In this document: piece by piece, positions 7,328-14,804 of the stretch
Layout: each line of letters starts with the position of its first letter
Position numbering within the stretch: position 1 is the stretch's first letter
Translations under genes and position numbers: made by a program
Notes under the pieces: model-generated
What the model was told of the DNA's origin: nothing
What the model saw: only the letters and a program-made list of their open reading frames with translations
Databases searched by the model: none
Assembly: GCA_964649445.1 (NCBI GenBank)
Contig: CAZYPS010000018.1
Location: 1 to 29,706, forward strand
Direction: 5' to 3'
DNA: 29,706 nt
From: JAGXLP01 sp964649445
GTDB lineage: Bacteria > Bipolaricaulota > Bipolaricaulia > M55B111

Positions 7328-8065
7328 ATGATAGGCACAGGAACCCTAATCAACATCGTAACCGTAATTATTGGGAGCACTTTCGGCCTTTTGATAGGGA
7401 AAAGACTATCCGAAAACCTTCAGAATATAGTTATGAGGGGTCTGGGTTTGATTACTCTGGTAATAGGGTTCCGCATGGCACTGGACACTCAGAATATCTT
7501 TATCCCTATGGGAAGCGTAGCAATTGGTGGCCTGCTGGGCGAACTTGGCAGGATTAAGGCCAGACTGGACGGGCTCGGAGACTACCTTGAGCGGTTATTT
7601 CTAAAGCTGGTTCCGGTGAAATCACCTGACGGTGATTTCACCAAGGGCTTCGTAACGGCAAGTCTAGTATTCGCCGTCGGTCCTATGACATTCCTCGGTG
7701 CAATCCAGGACGGATTAACAGGAGATTACAAGTTACTGGCGATAAAAGCGGGACTGGACGGGTTCGCTTCCATGATCTTCGCGTCGACTCTCGGAGTTGG
7801 AGTTCTATTCTCCGTTTTTACCCTCTTCTTCTATCAAGGAGGAATAACCTTACTGGCATTTTTTGCTCGGGGAGGCCTGGGAGCGGAAGAGGTATCGAAC
7901 TCACTCGCTGTAGGAGAACTGTCGGCCACCGGAGGGATACTGATAATTGGGATAGGACTTTCCCTGCTGGAGATAAAAGACGTAAAAGTGAGTAATTTTC
8001 TGCCGGCAATACTGCTGGCTCCTATTGTCGTAGTAATACTTTCGAGTTTTGGCGTATCTTTTTAG
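7328..8065 (+). CDS. DUF554 family integral membrane protein
   Basis: The 245-residue protein belongs to the DUF554 (YdfK/YqgA-like) family, whose function is not established; transport has been suggested from its topology. It opens with a glycine-rich hydrophobic segment (IGTGTLINIVTVIIGSTFG), then GLGLITLVIGFRMA, and has further membrane segments around residues 115-130, 145-170, 190-210 and 220-242, giving about six or seven in all. FAVGPMTFLGAIQDG is a conserved family stretch. AGGAGG lies ten bases before the ATG. It follows ltaE by 28 bp and probably shares its transcript. Its stop codon overlaps that of pyrD on the opposite strand. A perfect 12-bp inverted repeat lies within the gene and is listed separately. 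Confidence 0.85.
   Translation: MIGTGTLINIVTVIIGSTFGLLIGKRLSENLQNIVMRGLGLITLVIGFRMALDTQNIFIPMGSVAIGGLLGELGRIKARLDGLGDYLERLFLKLVPVKSPDGDFTKGFVTASLVFAVGPMTFLGAIQDGLTGDYKLLAIKAGLDGFASMIFASTLGVGVLFSVFTLFFYQGGITLLAFFARGGLGAEEVSNSLAVGELSATGGILIIGIGLSLLEIKDVKVSNFLPAILLAPIVVVILSSFGVSF
7615..7642. repeat. Perfect 12-bp hairpin inside the DUF554 gene
   Basis: GGTGAAATCACC (7615-7626) and GGTGATTTCACC (7631-7642) are perfect inverted repeats around a TGAC loop. Each arm is itself nearly palindromic. The stretch encodes residues around VKSPDGDFTK, a cytoplasmic or external loop between membrane segments. Confidence 0.85.
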
Positions 8066-8976
8066 TCAATCTTGTGCGCGGCGCCGGTTAATTCCGTCAA
8101 CTCCGCCTGGTGGGTGTCTAGATAATCGCCGACCCATGAATTAATTTTCCGAAAAACTGACATCCCTTCATTAGCTATAGCAGTTCCTATTTGAACGGCG
8201 GAAGCTCCGGCAAGCAAGGTTTCCACCACGTCCTCGCCCGATTCAATCCCTCCCACTCCAATAATGGGAACCGAAAGAGATTCATATAGATCGTATACGG
8301 ACTTCACTGCTACGGGGTGAATTGCCGGTCCCGACAGTCCACCGGATTTGTTGCCGAGGATGGCCCTTTTCGTCTCGACGTCGATCGCCATACCGGGAAG
8401 AGTGTTTATTGCGACTACACCGTCCGCACCGGCTGACTCGGCCGCCTTACCTATCTCCGTTATATCAGAAACGTTGGGAGTAAGCTTGGCAAATACGGGA
8501 ACCTCCACTTCTCGAACAACATTTTCAACTACTTCCTCGACCAGGGTCGGACTGGCACCTATCGCAGCACCCAGGCTCTCCGCGTGAGGACAGGAAAGGT
8601 TTAATTCCAGTGCACCAACCGTGGGTTCCATAACACGGGCAACTCGTCGAAACTCCTCGCTATCGTGAGCGAAAATACTTCCAAATACCGTAGTATCTAG
8701 TTCTACCTCGTCCAATTCTCTGGCGAACTCCTCCACCCCAGGATTCGGCAGACCCATTGCATTCAAATACCCGGCAGACACTTTGACCACGTTTGGTGCC
8801 GGATGTCCATCTCTGGGTTCGGGACCAAGGCTTTTGGTCGTTACCCCACCGGCTCCCTCCCTGGCAACCCGGGCCAGTCCGCCAGGAGTGGTACCCATAA
8901 TCCCGCTTGCCAGAATCAACGGATTGTCCATCTCCAATCCGGCAAGCTCTACTTCAAGTGACTTTTTCTTAGTCAT
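8062..8976 (-). CDS. pyrD: Dihydroorotate dehydrogenase B, catalytic subunit
   Basis: The 304-residue FMN protein oxidises dihydroorotate to orotate, the fourth step of UMP synthesis. It is a class 1B enzyme: the catalytic base is Cys (C129 in NLSCPHA) and the electron-transfer partner PyrK is encoded two genes upstream. NPLILASGIMG, AGYLNAMGLPNPG, the KLTPN segment, INTLPGM, GGLSGPAIHP and the phosphate-binding GVGGIESGEDV with GASAVQIGTA are all present. Its ATG overlaps the end of pyrC by 8 bp, so it is translationally coupled and is the last gene of the pyr cluster. Its stop codon overlaps that of the convergent DUF554 gene. Confidence 0.96.
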   Translation of the reverse strand: MTKKKSLEVELAGLEMDNPLILASGIMGTTPGGLARVAREGAGGVTTKSLGPEPRDGHPAPNVVKVSAGYLNAMGLPNPGVEEFARELDEVELDTTVFGSIFAHDSEEFRRVARVMEPTVGALELNLSCPHAESLGAAIGASPTLVEEVVENVVREVEVPVFAKLTPNVSDITEIGKAAESAGADGVVAINTLPGMAIDVETKRAILGNKSGGLSGPAIHPVAVKSVYDLYESLSVPIIGVGGIESGEDVVETLLAGASAVQIGTAIANEGMSVFRKINSWVGDYLDTHQAELTELTGAAHKID

Positions 8977-10240
8977 GACGCCCGCCCGATAAAAACTCTC
9001 CCTTTTCTCCCTTGACTATTTGCCCTTCTCGGTACTTTACCTCACCGTTTACGAGAGTCATCGTGGGCCAGAACGAAACTTCGTATCCTTCAAACGGGGT
9101 TAGCTTAGCATTCGAATAGAATTCCTCACCTTTAATCTTTCGACTATGGGAACCATCTAAGACCGTAAGATCCGCCCAGTACCCCTCTCGGATTTCTCCT
9201 CGCTTCTCGAGGCCGAATACCTCTGCCGGCCTTCCAGTAAGCTTTTCTACGACAAACCAGAGAGGTACGTTGTTATTTTGAGCAAAGGTCAAACTGATAG
9301 GCAAGATAGTTTCTACACCTGGAACACCGGCGCTTGCCTTTCCGGGGTCCGACGTGACTTTCTCCTTTCTCTGGTGCGGTGCGTGGTCGCTGGCTATAAA
9401 ATCTATCTCCCCGAGGACGAACCGCTTTTGTATTTTTTCAACCTTCGATCGGCTCCTGAGTGGCGGGTTACATACCGGGACAAAATTAGAAAGGTCTACA
9501 TCCTCTCGCGATAACAGCAAGTGATGAGGAGTAATCTCAGTAGTAATCCTCCGTTCGATCATTGAGAGTGATTCAGGCAAAGTCACATGGGCGAGGTGAA
9601 GCCTAGCCAGTGGAAGAGACGACAATTTTTTTACCGCAGTTATCTCCGCTTCGGCGGGCCTCGATTTCAGATATTCCTCCGGATTGCTCGGTGAGACGGC
9701 ATTATCCAGTACCACTTTATCCTCTGCGTGACCGGTCAACAGGGCATCGATCTCGTCCAACTTCACGGCGAGTTCTTCGAGATCCTTATCCTCTTCCGCC
9801 ATGTAGAGCTTGAAACCGATAGCACCCTCACTCCACATGGGCTCGATTAAATTTAGGTCATTCGGAATTCCTGCGTAGAGACCAAAGTTCACAAGACTCT
9901 TTTCCTTCGCAATTCGGACCTTTTTTCGAAACAACGAAGGTGTTTTTATCGGAGGATTGTTATTCGGCATATCCATCACTGTGGTTACGCCACCCCGAAC
10001 AGCCGCCCTAGAACCGGACCGGAAGTCCTCTTTTTCCGGGTTACCAGGATCGCGAAAGTGAACGTGACCGTCAATCGCACCCGGCAGGAGTAGGCTATCA
10101 CCCAAGTCTAGTTCTTCTTTCGCCCGATCGACATCCTCCCCGACCTCGGCTATCTTACCTTTGTCGATGCCTACTTCCAGGTCCCGGAAGTCCCCCCGGT
10201 AATAAACGTTTCGGGATCGCAGATTCATTCGATGGGTCAA
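8969..10240 (-). CDS. pyrC: Dihydroorotase
   Basis: The 423-residue amidohydrolase closes carbamoyl-aspartate to dihydroorotate, step three of UMP synthesis. Metal and substrate residues are readable: DGHVHFRDPG with H59 and H61, PNNNPP, GFKLY with K144, H171 in LLTGHAED, H218 in HLAHVT, ITPHHLLLS and D285 in ASDHAPH. The length and motifs place it with the longer class I dihydroorotases. The first codon is TTG at 10240, with AGGAGG eight bases upstream; it overlaps the pyrK stop as TTGA. An in-frame ATG at 10228 has no suitably spaced site. The overlaps with pyrK and pyrD indicate a coupled three-gene unit. Confidence 0.95.
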   Translation of the reverse strand: MTHRMNLRSRNVYYRGDFRDLEVGIDKGKIAEVGEDVDRAKEELDLGDSLLLPGAIDGHVHFRDPGNPEKEDFRSGSRAAVRGGVTTVMDMPNNNPPIKTPSLFRKKVRIAKEKSLVNFGLYAGIPNDLNLIEPMWSEGAIGFKLYMAEEDKDLEELAVKLDEIDALLTGHAEDKVVLDNAVSPSNPEEYLKSRPAEAEITAVKKLSSLPLARLHLAHVTLPESLSMIERRITTEITPHHLLLSREDVDLSNFVPVCNPPLRSRSKVEKIQKRFVLGEIDFIASDHAPHQRKEKVTSDPGKASAGVPGVETILPISLTFAQNNNVPLWFVVEKLTGRPAEVFGLEKRGEIREGYWADLTVLDGSHSRKIKGEEFYSNAKLTPFEGYEVSFWPTMTLVNGEVKYREGQIVKGEKGEFLSGGRHD

Positions 10241-11016
10241 ATCTCTTGCCTCCTTCCGGAAAACGACCTCTCCCAGACGCCAAATTCTTCAAATTCCTTT
10301 AATTTTTCCAGATCGACTACCGGGCCGTCCTGACAGACGCGGAATCCGTCAATCAAACACGAGCCGCAAAGCCCTACACCGCACTTCATGATCCTTTCCA
10401 GGCTAGCTTCTAGATGAAGTCCTTCCTCCCGGCAAATATCGAAGACTCGGTGGATCATTTTTTCCGGTCCTGAAGCGTAGATATATTCTATCTCATCCTC
10501 ACGCATAATTTCCCTAAAAGGGGTCAGCACGGTGCCTTCGCATCCTCGACTTCCGTCTTCCGTCGATACTGCTGCCGGTTCTAGCTCGTCAAGGTAAAGC
10601 AGTTCCTCCCCTGTAGAAGCCCCTGCTAACACGAGAGTCCGAACTTCCTCGGAGTACCGTTGGTGAAAATAACGGAGCGGAGCTACCCCGTAGCCTCCTG
10701 CGACCAGCAGGCTTGGTTCTTCCGGAATCGAGTAGCCGTTTCCGTAAGGACCCCTTATTCCCAGTTTGTCTCCAACCCCGAGGTCGTGTAGGTCTTCCGT
10801 GGTTGGACCCCTTCTTTTAACTGTAAGATCTACGATTTCCTCATCTGAGCCGGAGATTGCCAGGGGTATTTCCCCGGACCCCGGAACCCACACCATGACA
10901 AACTGACCGGGATCGGCATCAGTGGAAGGTGGATCGATTACTCTGAAGGTTTTTATGGACGGAGTTTCGTCCCTGACACTGCTAATCGCTCTTATCCTAA
11001 GCTTATCCTTACTCAT
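10237..11016 (-). CDS. pyrK: Dihydroorotate dehydrogenase B, electron-transfer subunit
   Basis: The 259-residue flavoprotein passes electrons from PyrD to NAD+ through FAD and a [2Fe-2S] cluster. The N-terminal ferredoxin-reductase-like FAD domain contains PGQFVMVWVP, IPLAISG and GIRGPYGNGY; the NAD domain starts with LLVAGGYGVAPL, where most relatives have GGGIG. The cluster ligands are C212, C217, C220 and C228 (C-x4-C-x2-C-x7-C), the PyrK pattern. GAGG lies shortly before the ATG. It starts a pyrK-pyrC-pyrD block with overlapping genes, 152 bp downstream of pyrI. That gap has no clear promoter or terminator, so the whole pyr region may be one transcript. Confidence 0.95.
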   Translation of the reverse strand: MSKDKLRIRAISSVRDETPSIKTFRVIDPPSTDADPGQFVMVWVPGSGEIPLAISGSDEEIVDLTVKRRGPTTEDLHDLGVGDKLGIRGPYGNGYSIPEEPSLLVAGGYGVAPLRYFHQRYSEEVRTLVLAGASTGEELLYLDELEPAAVSTEDGSRGCEGTVLTPFREIMREDEIEYIYASGPEKMIHRVFDICREEGLHLEASLERIMKCGVGLCGSCLIDGFRVCQDGPVVDLEKLKEFEEFGVWERSFSGRRQEI

Positions 11017-11168
11017 CTTGCCTCAACTTGAAGTTAGCTATTCTGAATACAAACCTTCGGACCAGATCTGGAAAAGCTTTCTGCAGGTTAGTTTAGTTGG
11101 CCAAAACCTCAAAAGACACGACTATAGTTTTAGTTAATCGCTCGACGGTCACGGAGGCCCGATTTTCT

Positions 11169-11654
11169 CTAGCTACCCTGTAATAACTGGTGGGTTACCT
11201 GACTTTCGTCCATAAGACTGTCACAGTAAAGACATCTAACAGTCAATTCTTCCTTTTCAACAACCTCGAATTGCGGTTCTACAGGCTCTCGCTCCTGGTT
11301 AGTAATACAGTTGGGGTTATCACAGTCAAATATTCCGGTCAGTTTCTCGGGTAATTCCACGGGGTGCTTTTCGTCTACTTCAAACGACCGGATTATGTTT
11401 ATCGTGGCTTCGGGGGAAATAAGCGAAATCATTGCACTTTCCTTGGGGGTAAGGAATCTGTCCTCAATTTTTAAAAGGTCCTTTTCCCCCATTTTGCCGC
11501 TATTTACTCGTATCGCTATAGTTATTGAATTTTCTTCATCTTCATCCAGCCCGAGAATTTCAAATACCTTCAGGGCCGATCCGGGGTTTATATGGTCGAT
11601 GACCGTACCATTCTCGATTCTCGTAACCTTCATCTTTTGTTTTTCGGCTGTCAT
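11169..11654 (-). CDS. pyrI: Aspartate carbamoyltransferase regulatory subunit
   Basis: The 161-residue protein binds nucleotide effectors and assembles with PyrB into an allosteric holoenzyme. The nucleotide-binding domain has the conserved NGTVIDHI segment and IAIRVNSGKMGEKD; the C-terminal zinc domain has C111, C116, C141 and C144, the Cys4 pattern of the family. The ATG lies four bases after the pyrB stop, and the AGGTGAT ribosome binding site overlaps that stop, so the two subunits are made together. Its presence suggests feedback control of the pathway by pyrimidine nucleotides, as known for enterobacterial and archaeal enzymes. Confidence 0.95.
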   Translation of the reverse strand: MTAEKQKMKVTRIENGTVIDHINPGSALKVFEILGLDEDEENSITIAIRVNSGKMGEKDLLKIEDRFLTPKESAMISLISPEATINIIRSFEVDEKHPVELPEKLTGIFDCDNPNCITNQEREPVEPQFEVVEKEELTVRCLYCDSLMDESQVTHQLLQGS

Positions 11655-11658
11655 TGTA

Positions 11659-12588
11659 TCACCTGCCCGGAAGATCCAGTAATAGTGAAATGAGCGCCAT
11701 CCTCACCGGAACGCCATTGCCTGCCTGATTGAAAAAGACCGTATTATCCATGTCGTCCACGTCGGAATTTATTTCGTTGACCCTGGGCAAAGGATGCAGC
11801 AACAGGGGTTCTCCAGATTTTTTCAGCAAATCCCTATCTATTTCGTAAGCGTGAGCCACCTTTTTGTATTCTGATACGTCAGGGAACCTCTCTTTTTGAA
11901 TCCTCGTGGCATAGATCAGATCCGCTTCTGCCACCGAACTTTCCAGATCGTTAGTCTCTTTAGGACTCAACCCCTTTTCCTTGAGCTCAAGCAGCAGGTC
12001 CTGTTTCATTCTTAACTGGTCCGGTGAATTCAATATAAGATCTACATCGAACCGGGTAAGCGCCCTCGCCAGAGATCTCGTTGTCCTGCTGTATCTGAGA
12101 TCGCCGGCAAGAGTGATGGTCTTTCCATCTATTTCACCGAGCTCCTTCCTTATAGTATAAAGGTCCAGCAGCGTTTGCGTTGGATGATTCGCACTTCCGT
12201 CTCCTCCGTTCATTACGGGAATATCCAGCAATTCCGACGCCAGTTTTGCAGAGCCTTCGCTGGGATGCCTCATAACCAGGATATCTACGTATTGACTTAC
12301 GGTCCTGAGGGTATCTGCCAGAGTCTCACCTTTCTGAACACTCGAACCTTCTGGAGACGGAAAACCCACCGTGTCACCACCCAAACGTTTCATCGCCGCC
12401 TGGAAGCTAATTCTGGTCCGGGTGCTGGGTTCGAAAAAAAGAGTCCCCATTAATCTACCTTTTGCAGAATCAGTCCCCATGTTCCTGAACTTCTCCATCT
12501 GTCGGGCCTTGTCCATCACAAACTCCAGTTCTTCTCTGGACTTGTCCCGGATTGTAATGAAATCAGTTCCTGCGAAAGTATTGGCCAA
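11659..12588 (-). CDS. pyrB: Aspartate carbamoyltransferase catalytic subunit
   Basis: The 309-residue enzyme condenses carbamoyl phosphate with aspartate, the committed step of UMP synthesis. STRTR (about residues 55-59) binds carbamoyl phosphate, followed by RHPSEGS, NGGDGSANHPTQTLLD and HPLPRVNEI. The frame continues upstream to another TTG at 12630, but TTG 12588 has AGGTGAT six bases before it and yields the expected family length and N-terminus. The longer start would overlap pyrE by 35 bp without a ribosome binding site. pyrI follows four bases later. Confidence 0.96.
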   Translation of the reverse strand: MANTFAGTDFITIRDKSREELEFVMDKARQMEKFRNMGTDSAKGRLMGTLFFEPSTRTRISFQAAMKRLGGDTVGFPSPEGSSVQKGETLADTLRTVSQYVDILVMRHPSEGSAKLASELLDIPVMNGGDGSANHPTQTLLDLYTIRKELGEIDGKTITLAGDLRYSRTTRSLARALTRFDVDLILNSPDQLRMKQDLLLELKEKGLSPKETNDLESSVAEADLIYATRIQKERFPDVSEYKKVAHAYEIDRDLLKKSGEPLLLHPLPRVNEINSDVDDMDNTVFFNQAGNGVPVRMALISLLLDLPGR

Positions 12589-12594
12589 CTTAAT

Positions 12595-12601
12595 ATCACC
12601 T
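12595..12601 (-). promoter_or_regulatory. Ribosome binding site that sets the pyrB TTG start
   Basis: AGGTGAT on the minus strand overlaps the pyrE stop codon and lies six bases before TTG at 12588, indicating coupled translation of pyrE and pyrB. Confidence 0.75.
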
Positions 12602-13222
12602 CTCAGCCAGATATTTTTTAACTCTACCAACCATTTTCGAACCGATCTTCCCTCTGGATTCCAGCTCTTCGACCAGAGGTTCTATATTGGCAACCTTATT
12701 GAGATTCAGGTCTTCCTTTCTCAGATTTTCGGCTCCACCTTCTGTCCTGTCCAGTAAGACGAGAACATCGTCAACTTTTCCTCCGTTGTCCCGGACCGAC
12801 CGGACCGCCTCGATTACACTTCCTCCCGTTGTTATTATGTCGTCGACAACCAGGGCTCGGTCATCTTTTTTCATTTTTCCTTCTACCTGCCGTTCTTCCC
12901 CGTGAGACTTTCCCCGCTTCCGCACGTAAGTCAGCGGAGCACTGAGTTTATGTGCTAGCAAAGTACCAAACGGCAGTCCCCCAGTGGGAACTGCTGACAC
13001 TACGTCGAAGCTTATCTCTTTCTTTCGAACTAGGTCCGCCGCCATATCAGTAGCAATATCGAATAATTCGGGATAGGAGGGCAACAACCGTAAATCTACG
13101 TAATATGGGCTGGTAATGCCCGAGGTAAGTGTAAATTCGCCGAAATCGAGACAGCCGCTCTTCCACAATACCGGAGCAAGCTTCTCGCTCCGAAACGAAA
13201 TATCCGATTCTTCAGGGTCCAT
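12596..13222 (-). CDS. pyrE: Orotate phosphoribosyltransferase
   Basis: The 208-residue enzyme adds phosphoribosyl pyrophosphate to orotate, giving OMP. The N-terminal FTLTSGITSPYYVDLR, the flexible-loop RKRGKSHGEERQVEG and the PRPP-binding ALVVDDIITTGGS (about 123-135) are clear. An acidic, lysine-rich tail follows. The ATG directly abuts the pyrF stop codon, with AGGGTGA as ribosome binding site inside the end of pyrF. The gene is the second of the pyr cluster, and its stop overlaps the pyrB ribosome binding site. Confidence 0.96.
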   Translation of the reverse strand: MDPEESDISFRSEKLAPVLWKSGCLDFGEFTLTSGITSPYYVDLRLLPSYPELFDIATDMAADLVRKKEISFDVVSAVPTGGLPFGTLLAHKLSAPLTYVRKRGKSHGEERQVEGKMKKDDRALVVDDIITTGGSVIEAVRSVRDNGGKVDDVLVLLDRTEGGAENLRKEDLNLNKVANIEPLVEELESRGKIGSKMVGRVKKYLAER

Positions 13223-13975
13223 TTAAGTACTCACCCTGTTAATTTGCTTTTTAATATTTTTTGCCGATTCACCAGGACTTTCCGCCTGATAAATCGCCCT
13301 GCCAACTATCTCGTAGTTCGCCCCTGCAGCAATGGCATCTCCAGGCTTTCCGCCCTGAGCGCCTATACCCGGTGTAAGTAATAGAACGTCCGAGCCGATC
13401 CAGGTCCTCGCCTGCTCGACCTCCTCGGGTCTTGTTGCCGGAGCTATGACTCCATCAGCACCACTTTCCCTCGCGAAATCAGCAAGTTTTTCGGCGTTAG
13501 GTGTAATGAATTGCTTGCTTCCGGGATGCGACATATTGATGACGAGAATGACGCCGCCCTGATGGTCCCTTACCTCCTCGAACAGACCGGAAAGACCTTT
13601 TTCAAACCCGACAAAAGGATGTGCAATTACCGCGTCGAACCCCATCTCCATCGCCTGTTTCCCTATCCACCTGGAAGTGTTATCTATATCAGCTACCTTG
13701 AAGTCCCCTATTCCTACGATATCCACTTCATTAACCAGGTCGGCAGTAAGATCCGGGCCGAGGGAGAGCAGCAGCGGGTAGTTTATTTTTACCGCAGCCA
13801 CGTGATCCTCCACGGATTCCAGAATAGAAAGTGACCGGTCGTAAAGCTGGCTCCTTTTCTCCTGTCTCTCCGATTTGGATAAGGAATAAAGAGGAAGAGA
13901 AAGGTCCAACGCGAAAATTAATCGAGAGTTTACTCCATCGCTCCTAGTCGAAATTTTTCTTTTAAAGTTATTCAT
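13223..13975 (-). CDS. pyrF: Orotidine 5'-phosphate decarboxylase
   Basis: The 250-residue enzyme converts OMP to UMP. The catalytic tetrad is seen as D24 (FALDL), K63 (AVKIN) and D91-x-K93-x-x-D96 in GDFKVAD; TPGIGAQGG and EIVGRAIY form the phosphate-binding end. The sequence style (VKINYPLLLSLG) resembles archaeal decarboxylases more than the typical enterobacterial or Bacillus type, which is an impression, not a phylogeny. It is the promoter-proximal gene of the pyr cluster. No ribosome binding site precedes the ATG at 13975; the first 17 or so residues are not conserved, so the exact start is less certain. Confidence 0.94.
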   Translation of the reverse strand: MNNFKRKISTRSDGVNSRLIFALDLSLPLYSLSKSERQEKRSQLYDRSLSILESVEDHVAAVKINYPLLLSLGPDLTADLVNEVDIVGIGDFKVADIDNTSRWIGKQAMEMGFDAVIAHPFVGFEKGLSGLFEEVRDHQGGVILVINMSHPGSKQFITPNAEKLADFARESGADGVIAPATRPEEVEQARTWIGSDVLLLTPGIGAQGGKPGDAIAAGANYEIVGRAIYQAESPGESAKNIKKQINRVST

Positions 13976-14013
13976 TTTTTTGCATTATTGATTTTCATAA
14001 GTTTATCAAAACA

Positions 14014-14041
14014 GTTATATTTTGCAAGTCTCATTAGTCAA
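14014..14041 (-). promoter_or_regulatory. Predicted promoter of the pyr cluster
   Basis: On the minus strand TTGACT (14041-14036, 5 of 6) is followed by 16 bp and TATAAC (14019-14014, 5 of 6). Transcription would start near 14007, about 31 bases before pyrF. That leader is too short for a PyrR-type attenuator, so any pyrimidine control would act at initiation or through PyrI. Confidence 0.6.
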
Positions 14042-14081
14042 TTAAGTTTTTATTTGTCACAACCTTCTGGGATGTTTCATT

Positions 14082-14130
14082 ATGGAACCCGGTTGAATTG
14101 GTTTTTGGATCAGTTCCATGTTCCGGGTTC
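14082..14130. repeat. Two mutually exclusive inverted repeats upstream of the pyr promoter
   Basis: GAACCCGG (14085-14092) pairs with CCGGGTTC (14123-14130), 8 bp. ATGGAAC (14082-14088) pairs with GTTCCAT (14113-14119), 7 bp. The left arms overlap, so only one hairpin can form at a time. They lie 40-90 bp upstream of the predicted pyrF promoter. Confidence 0.6.
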
Positions 14131-14254
14131 TTAGTTCCGAGTTTTGTTAGCTTCCATATCAAACAGGGTTCTCGCACCCACAAAGTTCGAAAGCGAAATT
14201 AGATTTGTACTAACGGGAGCACGGGAACTCGCTCCGCTATGTCTGGCTATTAAC

Positions 14255-14434
14255 CTAGCATCCCGGGTGCTTCTGCCCGACCGATAGGTTCGTTAGCCAA
14301 ATTGAGATAGCAAATTGGTTTTTGCAATAACTTATTCTATATTGGTTAGAATGGTAGCAGTCCGAGTACCGACGGTCGGTCGATTTTTTCGCTAACGACC
14401 TTTCGGTCCGGCGTGGGAGCCGTCCCTGCTAGTG
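14255..14434. repeat. Long imperfect inverted repeat, candidate structured RNA or relic element
   Basis: The left arm has CTAGCA (14255-14260), 17 or 18 unmatched bases and then a 19-base core (14279-14297). The right arm, read on the other strand, has CTAGCA (14434-14429), similar spacing and an 18-base core (14408-14391) that differs by one mismatch and one gap. The central 93 bases contain a direct repeat of CAAATTG (14298, 14311) and a small ATTCTA/TAGAAT hairpin. The flanks show weaker matches (GCTATTAAC against a similar string), so the symmetry may extend to 14240-14460. Confidence 0.5.
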
Positions 14435-14460
14435 CTGGCCAGCGTTAATACTAGCACTAG
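14429..14460. repeat. 8-bp inverted repeat
   Basis: CTAGTGCT (14429-14436) and AGCACTAG (14453-14460) are perfect inverted repeats around a 16-base loop. They overlap the outer edge of the larger inverted repeat. Confidence 0.65.
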
Positions 14461-14509
14461 ACTCTATTGTTCCGGGGCGGTTTGCCTAAACTTAACCAAT
14501 TTTCGATAT

Positions 14510-14529
14510 CCGAGGCTTTCCAGCCTCGG
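14510..14529. repeat. 8-bp GC-rich hairpin with a four-base loop
   Basis: CCGAGGCT (14510-14517) and AGCCTCGG (14522-14529) enclose TTCC. No T-run follows on either strand, so this is a stable hairpin rather than an obvious intrinsic terminator. Confidence 0.65.
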
Positions 14530-14665
14530 TGTAATGGTTGGTGGAAGTGTGGAAGTTTTTTCTTCGATGAAACTTACCGGATTATTACCGAAGACGATTA
14601 ACCATCACTTCGGCCTGTAAGTACACTGGGTCTAGAAAGACCTGGCTATCGCTTGGTAAACAAAT

Positions 14666-14705
14666 AAAAAAAAGACTCGGCTACTATTAAAAAAAGCAGC
14701 AGCCT
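14666..14705 (-). terminator. Second intrinsic terminator of the methyltransferase gene
   Basis: On the minus strand GGCTGCT pairs with AGTAGCC (one G-U pair), with an extra GAC/GTC closure, followed by eight T residues (14673-14666). The stem reuses bases next to the first terminator, so the two form a tandem. Confidence 0.5.
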
Positions 14706-14722
14706 CGGTCCCCGGGCCGAGG
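14689..14722 (-). terminator. Intrinsic terminator of the methyltransferase gene
   Basis: On the minus strand CCTCGG (14722-14717) pairs with CCGAGG (14708-14703) and a short GC loop, followed after CTGCTGC by seven T residues (14695-14689). It lies about 80 bp past the methyltransferase stop codon. Confidence 0.6.
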
Positions 14723-14804
14723 GGGTATTATTAAAAAGAAATAAGTTTTGTAATAACGAGGGCAGACAGAACAATTCTCCTTTTTTTAATGAGATCAGGT
14801 TGGA

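Larger units (their letters stand above)
13976..14804. other. 829-bp non-coding region rich in inverted repeats
   Basis: No ORF here has a ribosome binding site and protein-like composition. Reading left to right, the region holds the pyrF promoter, a pair of competing hairpins (14082-14130), a long imperfect inverted repeat (14255-14434), two compact hairpins (14429-14460 and 14510-14529) and a double terminator (14666-14722). Such a density of structure could mean a non-coding RNA or a decayed mobile repeat. Confidence 0.6.

Noticed and set aside
14432..14620. 62-residue plus-strand ORF
   Set aside because: No ribosome binding site, overlaps the inverted-repeat and hairpin region, and has no protein-like pattern.
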